Counted from the stretch's first letter, positions 8,111 to 16,653 are shown. The stretch: 64,000 nucleotides of DNA from Legionella wadsworthii DSM 21896 = ATCC 33877 (GCF_000701265.1 NZ_JNIA01000028.1:1-64000); one strand, 5' to 3'. Notes: generated by a model from the sequence alone, not told the origin. Made by a program: numbers and translations.

Positions 8111-9439
8111 TTGATTAAAAGAAAATTATTTTATTTAACTATTTGTGCTTTTGGTTTTGGATTAATCACGAATTTGCAGATTGCAAATTTAAGTACAATC
8201 TTGCAATTCGCTGGTTTTAAAGCCCACCTTATTAGTTATTTATGGCTTATCGCACCCCTTACAGGAACATTCCAACCCTTATTAGGTACTCTATCGGATA
8301 ATATGAGGTCTCGTTATGGTCGCAGAAAACCCCTTTTTTTTATTTCTACTCTCTTAGGCATTTTTAGTTTAGTGTGCCTGCCTTATGCGCATAGCACCTT
8401 ATTTATTATCTTATTAATTATCTTCCTTGATACTGGAGCCAATGGCAATGCACAGCTTTCAAGAGCTCTTATTCTTGATAGCACCGAAAATAATGAGCGA
8501 ACCAAAGCTTTTAGTTTATCTACAGCACTTGCAGGATTAGGGGCCATGTGTGCAGGAGTACTTCCATGGGTACTTATAAATATATTTAATTTTTCCAGCA
8601 ATATGGACTCTAATTCATCACTTCCTACCTATATTGAGTGTACTTTTATAATTGGAGCACTTTTTTATCTAATAACTTCACTGCTGACCGTGTGCATGGT
8701 TAAGGAGCCTCCCGTTAAAAAGAATCCAAAGAAAAAAGTAAATCTAAAAAATTTTATCACCATATTTTATAATTCAATCAAGGAGCTACCCAAAGAATTC
8801 TGGAAATTAAGTAATATTTCTTTTTTTGCTTGGATCGCGGTATTTTCTGTGTGGAATTACCTTAGCCTGGATATTGCACAAATGGTCTATCATATGCCTT
8901 TAAGTATTACAGATAATTTGGACAAATCCACTTCTTACCTTGCTAAAGCAAATGTACTCTGCTCGAATTATTTTGGATTGTTACAATTTTCCAGCATGAT
9001 GTTTTCTTTATTCATACCTAGCTTTAATCGTTTTTTAAAAATCCAGCACATTTTTGTTCTAGGATTAGGTTTAGGTGGAGTGAGCTTAGTTGTACTCGCT
9101 TTTACATCACAACCATTCTATATATCCATATTAATTATTTTTTACGGAATTGGGTGGGCTACCCTATCAACCTGCCCCTATACAATGTTTGGTGAAATGA
9201 TAAAAGAAAAAAATTTAGGTTATAATATGGGCATTTTTAATATTGCAGTTGTTTTTCCTCAAATTTTAGTGGGTTTAATTTTAGGTTTCATTTACAAGAA
9301 AGTTTTTATGTATCATGCCTCCTGGGTAATTTTAATGGCCGGGTGCTCGCTGCTCATAGCAACCTTTTTAGGCTTTAGAAATTATTTTAGCATTCAGGTG
9401 GATAATAAATTTTTACTCGATAATCAATCACCCAGTTAA
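8111..9439 (+). CDS. Major facilitator superfamily transporter (GPH/SLC45-like)
   Basis: 442 residues from the TTG at 8111, which has AAGG seven bases upstream. A longer reading from TTG 8069 has no ribosome site. About twelve membrane segments are visible. The loop between TM2 and TM3 has DNMRSRYGRRKP, the MFS signature close to that of sugar/cation symporters of the GPH and SLC45 type. RALILDSTENNERTKAFSLST resembles the next conserved loop of that group. Substrate unknown, possibly a sugar or glycoside. The gene diverges from the secreted-protein gene across a spacer rich in TTGAC/TGACA sites. Confidence 0.8.
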   Translation: MIKRKLFYLTICAFGFGLITNLQIANLSTILQFAGFKAHLISYLWLIAPLTGTFQPLLGTLSDNMRSRYGRRKPLFFISTLLGIFSLVCLPYAHSTLFIILLIIFLDTGANGNAQLSRALILDSTENNERTKAFSLSTALAGLGAMCAGVLPWVLINIFNFSSNMDSNSSLPTYIECTFIIGALFYLITSLLTVCMVKEPPVKKNPKKKVNLKNFITIFYNSIKELPKEFWKLSNISFFAWIAVFSVWNYLSLDIAQMVYHMPLSITDNLDKSTSYLAKANVLCSNYFGLLQFSSMMFSLFIPSFNRFLKIQHIFVLGLGLGGVSLVVLAFTSQPFYISILIIFYGIGWATLSTCPYTMFGEMIKEKNLGYNMGIFNIAVVFPQILVGLILGFIYKKVFMYHASWVILMAGCSLLIATFLGFRNYFSIQVDNKFLLDNQSPS

Positions 9440-9647
9440 TATCAATCTATTTGAGATAATTATTAATTTAACCTCAGACCTGCATCGGAGAATTAGCTCA
9501 TCCCGAGTGGCTAATTGAGTTCCTCGAACAAGCGCAATAAATCATAACTTGGTTAGGCTTATCTTAATCTTAGATGGAGGCAATTTTGCAATAATCATTC
9601 TGATATGAGGCCGCAGAAGATCTTTAAGGTTATAAAATTTGACGAGA

Positions 9648-9676
9648 TAAAAAAGGCCATCCCTGGCCAATTCTTT
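9648..9676 (-). terminator. Terminator after csbD-like gene
   Basis: On the minus strand TTGGCCA-GGGA-TGGCC is followed by TTTTTT, just past the csbD-like stop at 9680. Stem and T-run are both clear. Confidence 0.8.
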
Positions 9677-9679
9677 GTT

Positions 9680-9865
9680 TTATAGTTTTTCTAAAGCCTT
9701 TTCGGCCTCTTGCCTGGTGTAACCGTAGTGTTTCTGAAGGGCTCCAAAAATTTCTTGATGGTTCCCCTCAATAACCTTAAAGTCATCATCAGTCAATTTA
9801 CCCCACGTTTGTTTCATTTTTCCTTTAATTTCTTCCCATTCCCCTTTGAATATATCTTTATTCAT
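9680..9865 (-). CDS. CsbD-family stress protein
   Basis: 61 residues, the normal length of CsbD-like proteins. It has the hallmark start NKDIFKGEWEEIKGKMKQTWGKLTDDDF and the ending YGYTRQEAEKALEKL. The family is commonly induced in stationary phase or general stress; its molecular role is unknown. TAAGGAG precedes the ATG. The gene starts 19 bases after the stop of the upstream secreted-protein gene, so the two form an operon, closed by the terminator at 9648-9676. Confidence 0.92.
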   Translation of the reverse strand: MNKDIFKGEWEEIKGKMKQTWGKLTDDDFKVIEGNHQEIFGALQKHYGYTRQEAEKALEKL

Positions 9866-9884
9866 AAGTTCTCCTTAAAACTGA

Positions 9885-10256
9885 TTATTTACACTCAATA
9901 TTAACCAGGCTATCACCCTCATTAGTGAGCCCCAGCTCAGAGTTTGACTCCATTTCTATAAAAATATGATCCCCTATTTTACTCTTGATGGTCGTATTTT
10001 GACCCTCGGGCAAAATTAATCCATTCACAATATTTTGGTTGTGTAAGGATACAAAGTTTATGGTGTGATCTTTTGGAACATCCGCACGTATTTGACAATC
10101 TATTTTCCTGGTGGAAAATACATTCCCTTTTAAAAGAACTAATTGTCCAGAAGGTAAGTCATAACGGTGTGTCAGAAGTTTTTCTGCAGATGCGACATGA
10201 CTGCCTAACAACAATCCAAAACCAGTAATTCCCATAACAATTTTTGTTTTTCTCAT
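9885..10256 (-). CDS. Small secreted protein in operon with csbD
   Basis: 123 residues from the ATG at 10256, which has AAGGAG seven bases upstream. The longer frame to 10313 runs through the promoter motif and is unlikely. A signal peptide is clear (MRKTKIVMGITGFGLLLGSHVASA). The mature domain is beta-rich with two cysteines (DCQIR and the penultimate C). No family recognised. Transcribed with the CsbD-like gene, so probably part of the same stress or stationary-phase response. Confidence 0.72.
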   Translation of the reverse strand: MRKTKIVMGITGFGLLLGSHVASAEKLLTHRYDLPSGQLVLLKGNVFSTRKIDCQIRADVPKDHTINFVSLHNQNIVNGLILPEGQNTTIKSKIGDHIFIEMESNSELGLTNEGDSLVNIECK

Positions 10257-10277
10257 ATTAATCTCCTTGTTTTGTTT

Positions 10278-10320
10278 CAATTTATTTGTCTCATTTATGG
10301 ATCCTAATGTCAATATTTTA
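10278..10320 (-). promoter_or_regulatory. Promoter block copy 1 (identical motif at 15316-15358)
   Basis: A 21-base string (10278-10298) and TGTCAATATTT (10308-10318), separated by nine variable bases, recur with the same spacing at 15316-15358. On the minus strand it reads AAATATTGACA, nine bases, ATAAATGAGACAAATAAATT, immediately upstream of the secreted protein/csbD operon. The exact -10 is unclear. Confidence 0.65.
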
Positions 10321-10366
10321 TTTACTTTTTTTTATCTGTATTTTATCTGTATTTGTCTATCATTGT

Positions 10367-10395
10367 TTGACATTTGTATTGAATTGCCATTAACA
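10367..10395 (+). promoter_or_regulatory. Putative promoter for the 26-residue peptide operon
   Basis: TTGACA (10367-10372), a 17-base spacer and TTAACA (10390-10395). A TTGTC half-site lies about nine bases upstream of the -35, again giving TTGTC...TTGACA. This would leave a leader of about 120 bases before the ATG at 10522. Confidence 0.45.
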
Positions 10396-10521
10396 TGGAT
10401 ATCTCACCAATGTGGCACAATTGCTGAGTCACTTAAATCAAGATGCTTATTCGGTGAAATAGCAAATTTCTGAGACAGCACTCAGATGTCCCAGTAAAAA
10501 CAATTTAAAGGAGGTAAATTA

Positions 10522-10602
10522 ATGAAATATTTCATGGCGTGGTTGCTTGGTGTCCCACTGAGTGTATTAGGGCTGATTTGGTTCGTGAACAATATTATTT
10601 AA
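10522..10602 (+). CDS. 26-residue single-span membrane peptide
   Basis: A short ORF preceded by a near-perfect ribosome site (AAAGGAGG, seven bases before the ATG). The product begins MKYFMAWLLGVP and continues with one hydrophobic segment (LSVLGLIWFV), ending NNII. It is almost all transmembrane. The following membrane gene starts 15 bases after its stop and has its own GGGGAG, so the two are likely co-transcribed. The good ribosome site and spacing argue for real translation. Function unknown; small peptides of this type often modulate a partner membrane protein, which is only inference here. Confidence 0.65.
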   Translation: MKYFMAWLLGVPLSVLGLIWFVNNII

Positions 10603-10617
10603 AGGGGAGATAGACTT

Positions 10618-11256
10618 ATGAAGAATGAACCCTATGTTATTCCCGGGCGAAGTGGAAAATTGTGTTGGTCTGCAGTTGTGTCAGGAGCTTTAGTAGCGAT
10701 AGGAATTAATATTATATTAAATATGTTTGAAGCCGCTCTGGGGATAAGTACTTTTTATTTAAATGAAGAGGGAAAAATATTTTTTGATTTTGGAGGAACT
10801 CTAGGTATTTTAATTGGGATTATTGTTTCTATGCTTACCGGAGGCTACACTGCAGGTTACCTGGGAAGATATTTTTCAGAGAGTCATTTGGATCTATTGT
10901 ATGGTTTTCTTACCTGGATTACAGCGATAGCATTAAGCTCATTTTTAATTCTCCCAATAAATCAATATGCCTCTTATGTATCAAATGAAACTTCCCGATC
11001 TATTTTTATGATTACTAAAGAAAGTGATACCAGCGCACAAACAACAACTGTTGAAACAAACCCATCCTCTTTAGAGAATGATCATAAAACAATTAAAATA
11101 ACTGCTACACCTGAAAGTTTAATCGTAAGTGCTCATTTGATTTTTATCTTATTTTTCCTAGGCGCAGTATTTGCATGTATTGGCTCAAGATTGGGGATGA
11201 AAAATAAACGCCCGTTCCAAATTAGGACAGGAGATTTAAGCGAAATAAATGGGTAA
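10618..11256 (+). CDS. Four-span inner-membrane protein (PhnA-like/TIGR04086-like)
   Basis: 212 residues. Segments LCWSAVVSGALVAIGINIIL, FGGTLGILIGIIVSMLTGGYTAGY, LLYGFLTWITAIALSSFLIL and LIVSAHLIFILFFLGAVFACIGS are hydrophobic. The start (GRSGKLCWSAVVSGALVAI) resembles small stress-associated membrane proteins annotated as PhnA-like (R.SW.AV.AG...A). A polar loop rich in Thr and Ser lies at about 130-165. It directly follows the 26-residue peptide gene and lies convergent to the subtilase. Role unknown. Confidence 0.65.
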   Translation: MKNEPYVIPGRSGKLCWSAVVSGALVAIGINIILNMFEAALGISTFYLNEEGKIFFDFGGTLGILIGIIVSMLTGGYTAGYLGRYFSESHLDLLYGFLTWITAIALSSFLILPINQYASYVSNETSRSIFMITKESDTSAQTTTVETNPSSLENDHKTIKITATPESLIVSAHLIFILFFLGAVFACIGSRLGMKNKRPFQIRTGDLSEING

Positions 11257-11300
11257 AACCTTGAAATTATTTAATTTGATTGAGCTCATAAATGCGAACT

Positions 11301-11344
11301 AAAAAAGACAGGAGGGGTATGGCCCTGATGGGGCACATCTCCTG
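11301..11344 (-). terminator. Terminator for the subtilase gene
   Basis: Immediately after the minus-strand stop, CAGGAG (11344-11339) pairs with CTCCTG (11314-11309). An inner GCCCC/GGGC stem is enclosed, and TCTTTTTT follows (11308-11301). It may also act for the plus-strand membrane gene ending at 11256. Confidence 0.75.
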
Positions 11345-13171
11345 CTATGTTCCAGTAATTGCAGATAACTTACTGTATTTCTTGATAGATATAATCGAGG
11401 TAGGGAAAGCAATGGCAAAAGGTTCCACATTGCTTCCTTCCAACGTATCCGGTTTTAACCTGACTCTTACAATGAATTCCTTTCTTTGTAGCGGATCATA
11501 AAACTCCTTATCTCTTGAAGTTTTTAATGATACCTGGTGTACAGTATCAATAGGACTGGAATCACTGGCTAGCTTTGAATGATGAACGACATCAAATATT
11601 TCCAGGGTAAGATGAGACAACTGCCAATGTTGACCTTTAGGTGTAAATCCAAGCCGCCGCTCGTGTACTAAAGTCACTTTGTCAAAATCATTAAGTTTGA
11701 CCTTATATTCAATGATTGGGTACTGTTTGGAAAGTTGGTTTAAATTTAAAAAATCCTTTTGCCTGTATGCAGTGTATAAGTTCATATAACCCCAACCATA
11801 AGTTGAATTCCATTCAGAACCTGATGATTCATGGTGCCCACCTGTAAATTCATGATAGGAATCATTAGAACCGAATTTATCATTGGAAACCCAAGAATCT
11901 GCACTATTAATAAGCAGCGCTTTAATCAGCATAGGATGAGTGATATGTGCAGAATGTAAGAGCAAAGCAGCAGCACCTACGTGAGGGGCAGCAGAGCTTG
12001 TCCCTCCCATCAATCGATAACCCTCTTTATACTGCATTCTCGCAGTATACTTGATGTTATATTTTTGTGGGTCGGGAGCACAGGTTAATGTGTTATTCCC
12101 TGGAGCTGAAATATCCGGTTTTTTTCTTCCTTTTAATGTAGGACCTCTGCTGCTTGAATGATAAATTTTATGTGTCTCACGTTTATTACTAAAGAGCCCA
12201 TTAGGTCCTTTATGATAGATGTCCATATTTGTAACGGTTAAGCCATTATAATTATCCGCCGGAACAGTCATTGTTGAATTATATGGCCTGTTTTTTTTAT
12301 GTGCGGCCTCTCCTTTATTTCCCGCAGAAGTGACCCAAAGTATATGGTATTTGTTGACTATATAATCGACAACCATCGCCATGCCGCTCCAATCGTTACA
12401 ATGGGGACATGTTATTTTGCCATTGCCAAAACTGTAATTGATTACTGTAGGTTTCGTATTTGCACCTAAAAGCCAATTTAAACTTGAATAGGTGAGCCAA
12501 AAGTCATGGTCTCTTTTATTGCCTTCGCCCGCCAGGGTAGACATAATAATAGGAGATTCAAATGCAACGCCACGATGGGCTTGATTTTTTATGATTTGGT
12601 AACCGGCATAAATACAAGCAACCCCAGTCCCATGTGCCGTTCTAACTCCATAAGGATAGTCATGATAATGGGCACTAGATGTTTTATTGATAATAATTTT
12701 TTTATTTTGAAGTGCTGGATGATCCGGTGCAATCCCCGAGTCAATTAAACCTACAACCGTATTCTGTCCCGTGTATCCGTGTTTCCACCATTCAGATTGT
12801 CCTAGATGTTGGATTTCATTAAAATGCTGTAAGTTAGAAGTAAGCTCCTTTTCTCCTGCCGGCTTATTTAAAGCAATATAAAGAATATTTTTATCAGAAA
12901 TTAAATTGAAATTTATTGGCGCTTTAGGCTCTAATGTAAGTATTGCTGCTGGCATAAAGTTTAAAGAATGAATTTTAACTTCTGATTTAGATTTCCATTT
13001 CTTTATAAAGATATCGCGCTCCCGATTGGTATTAAAGAAATAGATAAAGGATTGATAAGTGTGTTTATTTGTCACATTGTAAATAGCATTTTCCACACCC
13101 TTTTCTAAAAGTGGTAAGGCATAGCATTTTAAATGAATCAAAACGGATAATGTGATAAGAAATACTTTCAT
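11345..13171 (-). CDS. Secreted S8 (subtilisin-like) serine protease
   Basis: 608 residues with signal peptide (MKVFLITLSVLIHLKCYA). The catalytic triad is present: Asp144 in GLIDSG, His180 in AHGTGVA and Ser near 390 in GGTSSAAPHVGA. Residues 20-120 look like a pro-domain. The catalytic domain spans about 125-470 and a beta-rich C-terminal domain follows to the end. Substrate unknown; the product is likely exported to the periplasm and perhaps secreted further. It shares a divergent regulatory spacer with the DUF748 protein at 13309. All catalytic residues are intact, so it is probably active. Confidence 0.92.
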   Translation of the reverse strand: MKVFLITLSVLIHLKCYALPLLEKGVENAIYNVTNKHTYQSFIYFFNTNRERDIFIKKWKSKSEVKIHSLNFMPAAILTLEPKAPINFNLISDKNILYIALNKPAGEKELTSNLQHFNEIQHLGQSEWWKHGYTGQNTVVGLIDSGIAPDHPALQNKKIIINKTSSAHYHDYPYGVRTAHGTGVACIYAGYQIIKNQAHRGVAFESPIIMSTLAGEGNKRDHDFWLTYSSLNWLLGANTKPTVINYSFGNGKITCPHCNDWSGMAMVVDYIVNKYHILWVTSAGNKGEAAHKKNRPYNSTMTVPADNYNGLTVTNMDIYHKGPNGLFSNKRETHKIYHSSSRGPTLKGRKKPDISAPGNNTLTCAPDPQKYNIKYTARMQYKEGYRLMGGTSSAAPHVGAAALLLHSAHITHPMLIKALLINSADSWVSNDKFGSNDSYHEFTGGHHESSGSEWNSTYGWGYMNLYTAYRQKDFLNLNQLSKQYPIIEYKVKLNDFDKVTLVHERRLGFTPKGQHWQLSHLTLEIFDVVHHSKLASDSSPIDTVHQVSLKTSRDKEFYDPLQRKEFIVRVRLKPDTLEGSNVEPFAIAFPTSIISIKKYSKLSAITGT

Positions 13172-13198
13172 AAAGATAAAATAAGTTTCCTTTAAAAA

Positions 13199-13221
13199 TT
13201 GTCAAAGGCTTACTTTGACAA
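13199..13221. promoter_or_regulatory. Perfect 9-bp operator-like palindrome between divergent genes
   Basis: TTGTCAAAG-GCTTA-CTTTGACAA sits between the divergent subtilase and DUF748 genes. Plus-strand reading gives TTGACA (13216-13221), 17 bases and TTAAAA. Minus-strand reading gives another TTGACA close to the subtilase start. It can therefore serve as -35 on both strands and as a dimeric regulator site. Confidence 0.6.
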
Positions 13222-13308
13222 TGAAGACAATTAAATTTTAAAATATCTTAATATAAGATAAAAACATTTTTTTATACTAAGTAAAAACCAATCACTTCCA
13301 TCAGGATT

Positions 13309-14358
13309 ATGAGAACACATTTCAAAATAGTATATGGTTTTTTATTAATAATTCTTTTAACGTTGGCCATAGTTCGAATTTGTCTCCCCTCTCTGCTAAT
13401 TTATTATGCAGAAAAAAAGATAAATCGAATCCCAGGATATCAAGTTACGATCCATGATATTGATGTTCATCTACTTGCTGGAAGTTACACAATTAAAGGT
13501 CTTGCCCTTAAAAAAGTCCCAGAGATTATTCCCGTACCTTTTTTTGCAGCTAAGGATATCATTCTTTCAGTTCAATGGAAGGCATTGTTGCACGGATCTT
13601 TTGTAGGGAAAATACATACAAATGATCCGGAATTAAATTTTGTTGTAGAGCCCAACAGCCGCAACCAACAACTTTCTATCAATGAGGAATGGCAGCAAGC
13701 AGTAAAATCTCTATTTCCAGTTAATATAAATCAGTTTACTGTAAAGAATGGAACTATTGCACTTCACAGCTTTCAAGGAAATCCACCTTTCTCTCTAAAA
13801 TTAAACAATATTGATTTTTCTCTCGATAATTTACAAAAGGTTGAGAATATTGAAGGCTTGTTTTCTACTTTTAAAGGTAAGGGAGTAATCAATCAGGGCA
13901 CTTTTACCATCTCAGGAAGACTAGATCCTTTTGCAGAAGAACCTACATTCATGATGAATAGTACGTTAAAATCGATGCAGATTAAGGGCGCCAATAATTT
14001 TCTCCGGCATTTTATTTCTCTAGATGTAACAGATGGACAATTCAGTCTTTTTTCAGAGTTTGGCGCCAAGAATGGAAAGATAAGGGGTTATGCAAAACCA
14101 ATTATAAAAAAGCTCAAAATATTAAATCCTAAAGAGCAGCTTAACCCTGTTGAATTTTTATATAAAGGTGCCCTTGAGATAGGTGCAAAAATATTCACTA
14201 ACCACAATAAAAAAACTCTTGCTACCAAAATTAAAATAGAGGGAAATATTGAAGATCCAAAAACAAGTATTCTATCTATCATAGGATATGTATTCAAACA
14301 TGCTTTTATTCAAGCTTTATTACCCCAACTCGATCATTCCGTAAATCCGAGTGTATGA
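13309..14358 (+). CDS. DUF748/AsmA-like envelope protein
   Basis: 349 residues with one N-terminal membrane anchor (IVYGFLLIILLTLAIVRICLPSLLIYYA). A long beta-rich periplasmic domain follows, with features of the DUF748 branch of AsmA-like proteins: YQVTIHDIDVHLLAGSYTIKGLALKK, FFAAKDIILSVQWKALLHGSFVGKI, and a C-terminal region with YKGALEIGAKIFTNHNKKTLATKIKIEGNIEDPK. AsmA-like proteins are thought to act in lipid transport or envelope homeostasis. Divergent from the subtilase. Shorter than many DUF748 proteins, but with no visible truncation. Confidence 0.75.
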   Translation: MRTHFKIVYGFLLIILLTLAIVRICLPSLLIYYAEKKINRIPGYQVTIHDIDVHLLAGSYTIKGLALKKVPEIIPVPFFAAKDIILSVQWKALLHGSFVGKIHTNDPELNFVVEPNSRNQQLSINEEWQQAVKSLFPVNINQFTVKNGTIALHSFQGNPPFSLKLNNIDFSLDNLQKVENIEGLFSTFKGKGVINQGTFTISGRLDPFAEEPTFMMNSTLKSMQIKGANNFLRHFISLDVTDGQFSLFSEFGAKNGKIRGYAKPIIKKLKILNPKEQLNPVEFLYKGALEIGAKIFTNHNKKTLATKIKIEGNIEDPKTSILSIIGYVFKHAFIQALLPQLDHSVNPSV

Positions 14359-14434
14359 TTTATCATGCCTTCAGTTAATGCGCATTTATTCGAGGTATTA
14401 ATAAATTGGATTTAGATTTGATTATAACAATCAA

Positions 14435-14503
14435 AATGAACAGAGAATTCACACAGATATTAGGGTTATGACTCATTGAATTCGTGTGGATTCCCTGCTC
14501 ATT
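14435..14503. repeat. 20-bp inverted repeat in convergent spacer
   Basis: Arms 14435-14454 and 14484-14503 are complementary except for three positions. On the minus-strand transcript two mismatches become G-U pairs, so the RNA hairpin is better in that direction. It lies between the convergent DUF748 gene and the 75-residue gene. It could be a minus-strand terminator-like or small-RNA structure. There is no strong T-run. Confidence 0.5.
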
Positions 14504-14544
14504 TAAATTATCATTTCAATTGATATAAAAAGATGACCCATTAA

Positions 14545-14772
14545 TTATTTCGTGTTTTCCTCTAATAGTTTTTGAATCTCTGCAACGAAATACTTAGGAC
14601 GCGATTGGGTCGAATACATGCTTTCATCTTCTGCAATTAATTTCAATTTTATATCATCCAGCCAATTCTCCAGCAATTTAATTTTATCCGTTGTCGACAA
14701 ACTGTTGTCTTTTTTCACCTCATCTGGATGTTTATAAAATTTTATTGGATTAGCTACTTTATCATGATTCAT
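14545..14772 (-). CDS. Conserved small hypothetical protein (75 aa)
   Basis: Strong ribosome site (TAAAGGAGG, about five bases before ATG). The protein has NPIKFYKHPDEVKKDNSLSTTDKIKLLENWLDDIKLKLIAEDESM, a pattern I associate with small gammaproteobacterial proteins found near stress genes (K..P.EV..D..LS...KI.LL..W..D). It is hydrophilic, helical and cytosolic. The function is not known. Located in the same small-gene stress block and 105 bases downstream of the 85-residue gene, so possibly co-transcribed with it. Confidence 0.75.
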   Translation of the reverse strand: MNHDKVANPIKFYKHPDEVKKDNSLSTTDKIKLLENWLDDIKLKLIAEDESMYSTQSRPKYFVAEIQKLLEENTK

Positions 14773-14876
14773 ATGGCCTCCTTTACACCGATTCAGGTTA
14801 CAAAAAGCTGTTATGATGTCTTCTACTTTTCTCCTGAGGAATTAATTTACTATTTCTAAAATGGCTTCTTTTTTAT

Positions 14877-15131
14877 TTAGTGGTAAGGGAAGCAGTGAAC
14901 ACAACTTTTTTGATTGAAATTTAAATTTTTTATTTCTGAATATGTAATAAATAATTTGTTTTCAATTTCACTAAGTGAAGATAAGATAATATTTCCAAGG
15001 GGCGTGTTGCAGTGGGAAATGTAATTTAATGAATCATTAAACAATTCAAGCTCTTGGGCCAAGCATTGGATGTGTGCAATAGCACTTTGTAGCTGTTCGA
15101 TGTTTAGATTTATAAATTTATTTTCTTTCAT
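14877..15131 (-). CDS. Small hydrophilic protein of unknown function (84 aa)
   Basis: Start set at 15131, where AAGGAG lies seven bases upstream; an ATG 36 bases further out has no ribosome site. The protein (MKENKFINLNIEQLQSAI...) is helical, with HIQCLAQELELFNDSLNYI and two cysteines near the C-terminus (SCVHCFPYH). No family recognised. Upstream, about 185 bases away, lies the second copy of the promoter block seen before the csbD operon. Confidence 0.6.
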   Translation of the reverse strand: MKENKFINLNIEQLQSAIAHIQCLAQELELFNDSLNYISHCNTPLGNIILSSLSEIENKLFITYSEIKNLNFNQKSCVHCFPYH

Positions 15132-15315
15132 ATGGAACTCCTTATACAAATACAACAATAACTTCAACTAATTTAAGTTTATTCCTTGTATCCCTGTATT
15201 GAAAAATGACTTTGACATCATTAATCCACTCACCTGATGCCTTCTATGACTTTGGTTTTTTAAATTGACACCTCCTTTTGCTAATTCATACAATCAAATT
15301 TCCTAATTTTTGACT

Positions 15316-15358
15316 CAATTTATTTGTCTCATTTATTGATAACTTTGTCAATATTTAT
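15316..15358 (-). promoter_or_regulatory. Promoter block copy 2 (identical motif at 10278-10320)
   Basis: Twenty-one identical bases, nine variable bases, then TGTCAATATTT, exactly as at 10278-10320. On the minus strand it would drive transcription toward the 84-residue gene. An AAAGGAGG at about 15270-15277 downstream of it has no good start codon after it, which suggests that a small gene once present here has decayed. Confidence 0.55.
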
Positions 15359-15414
15359 TTTCTAATTTTAAAGCAACAAGAACTCTTTTATTATGCACTT
15401 ATTATTTGACATTT

Positions 15415-16653
15415 TTAATTGCCTGTCCCTTCTTTCCTTTCCAAATTTAATGGGACTGTACTACTTGCCCGGGTCATGGGCAAAGCACGGGGGTAATTTT
15501 CAACGATATATTGAATGACTTTTTCTCGAATTTCGCAGCGAAGATTCGATAAATCATCAGCATTTTGTGCGCTGACCAATATTCTTACCTGCATCACATG
15601 TTCTTGTAGGTCGTAAACCTGAATTTTGCATGTCTTCCCGTCCCATAGGGCTGATGACTTTAATATATCGGTTACTTTGTTACGTAATTTCGCGAGAGGT
15701 AAAGTAAAATCAACATAGAGAGACACGGCCCCTATTAGGTTATTAATTTCATTTCTGCTCCAATTTTGAAACGGTTTTTCCAAAAAATAATGAGTAGGAA
15801 CAGTCAAACGTCTTAAATCCCACAATTTGATGATTACACTTCTAAAACTAATCTCCTCAATGGTGCCAAATTCATTTTCTATCATGACTAAGTCCCCAAT
15901 TTTAATAGGTTGTGTCCAAGCAATTTCTAATCCAGCAAAAACGCTGCCCAGGGAACGTTGGGCTGCAAAAGTCACAACTAAGCCAAAAATTCCAGCCGTA
16001 GTTAATACGCTCGCACCTAAAGCACGTACATTATCAAACAACATAAAACTCGCACCTAAAGCAAGCAAGAAAATAAGCCCTGCCAAAAACCGCTTCATAA
16101 TCAGTATTTGTGTTCTTATTTTCCGTGTATTGGCTCCAATTTCAGATTTATTATAATGTTGAAGTAAAAGGGCACTAATCACATCTGATAACCTTATTAG
16201 CAGCCAAGCCAGTGCTGCAATAATGAGCACGGAACTGATTTTATTGAGAAAATAAGATGTGAGGTCCGAAGTAGGGGCATATTGAATAAAGAGATTAATC
16301 GAAATGAGCCAAAAAATGACTCTCATTACTGTAGAAATAAAAGGGAATATAATCCTTAAGGATAGATGCCCTGAAAATATGGAGCCATGGCTGAATAACT
16401 CATTACTTTTATTTAGAACCCGTATTAACAGCCAATAAAGACCCAACATGAACCCTATCCAATAAGTATAAAGCTCATATGTAGCAATTTCGCCAAATAA
16501 ATCACGAAGATATTTTATGTGTGACGAGCCTAGATTGTAAAACAAATGAAGGAGTGAAATAAATGCTAAAAAACAAATTGGAGGAAAAGCTACCCCTTTT
16601 ATTTCCTTAAGGGTAGAAAACTCAGATGAAATGATTCCAGTTTGGCTGTTCAT
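15415..16653 (-). CDS. MscS-family mechanosensitive channel
   Basis: 412 residues with about five membrane segments before the MscS core. The pore-lining helix region is seen at about 200-235 (LGASVLTTAGIFGLVVTFAAQRSLGSVFAGLEIAWTQPIKIGD), followed by the beta domain (GTIEEISFRSVIIKLWDLRRLTVPTHYFLEKPFQNWSR). It would act as an osmotic release valve or related channel in the inner membrane. AGGGGG lies six bases before the ATG. The likely promoter is 300 bases upstream, leaving a leader with two tiny overlapping ORFs. Confidence 0.92.
   Translation of the reverse strand: MNSQTGIISSEFSTLKEIKGVAFPPICFLAFISLLHLFYNLGSSHIKYLRDLFGEIATYELYTYWIGFMLGLYWLLIRVLNKSNELFSHGSIFSGHLSLRIIFPFISTVMRVIFWLISINLFIQYAPTSDLTSYFLNKISSVLIIAALAWLLIRLSDVISALLLQHYNKSEIGANTRKIRTQILIMKRFLAGLIFLLALGASFMLFDNVRALGASVLTTAGIFGLVVTFAAQRSLGSVFAGLEIAWTQPIKIGDLVMIENEFGTIEEISFRSVIIKLWDLRRLTVPTHYFLEKPFQNWSRNEINNLIGAVSLYVDFTLPLAKLRNKVTDILKSSALWDGKTCKIQVYDLQEHVMQVRILVSAQNADDLSNLRCEIREKVIQYIVENYPRALPMTRASSTVPLNLERKEGTGN

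Noticed and set aside
15172-15240. 17-codon ORF upstream of the 84-residue gene (MMSKSFFN...)
   Set aside because: Only a weak GAGTGG precedes it and no conservation can be judged; more likely leader sequence.
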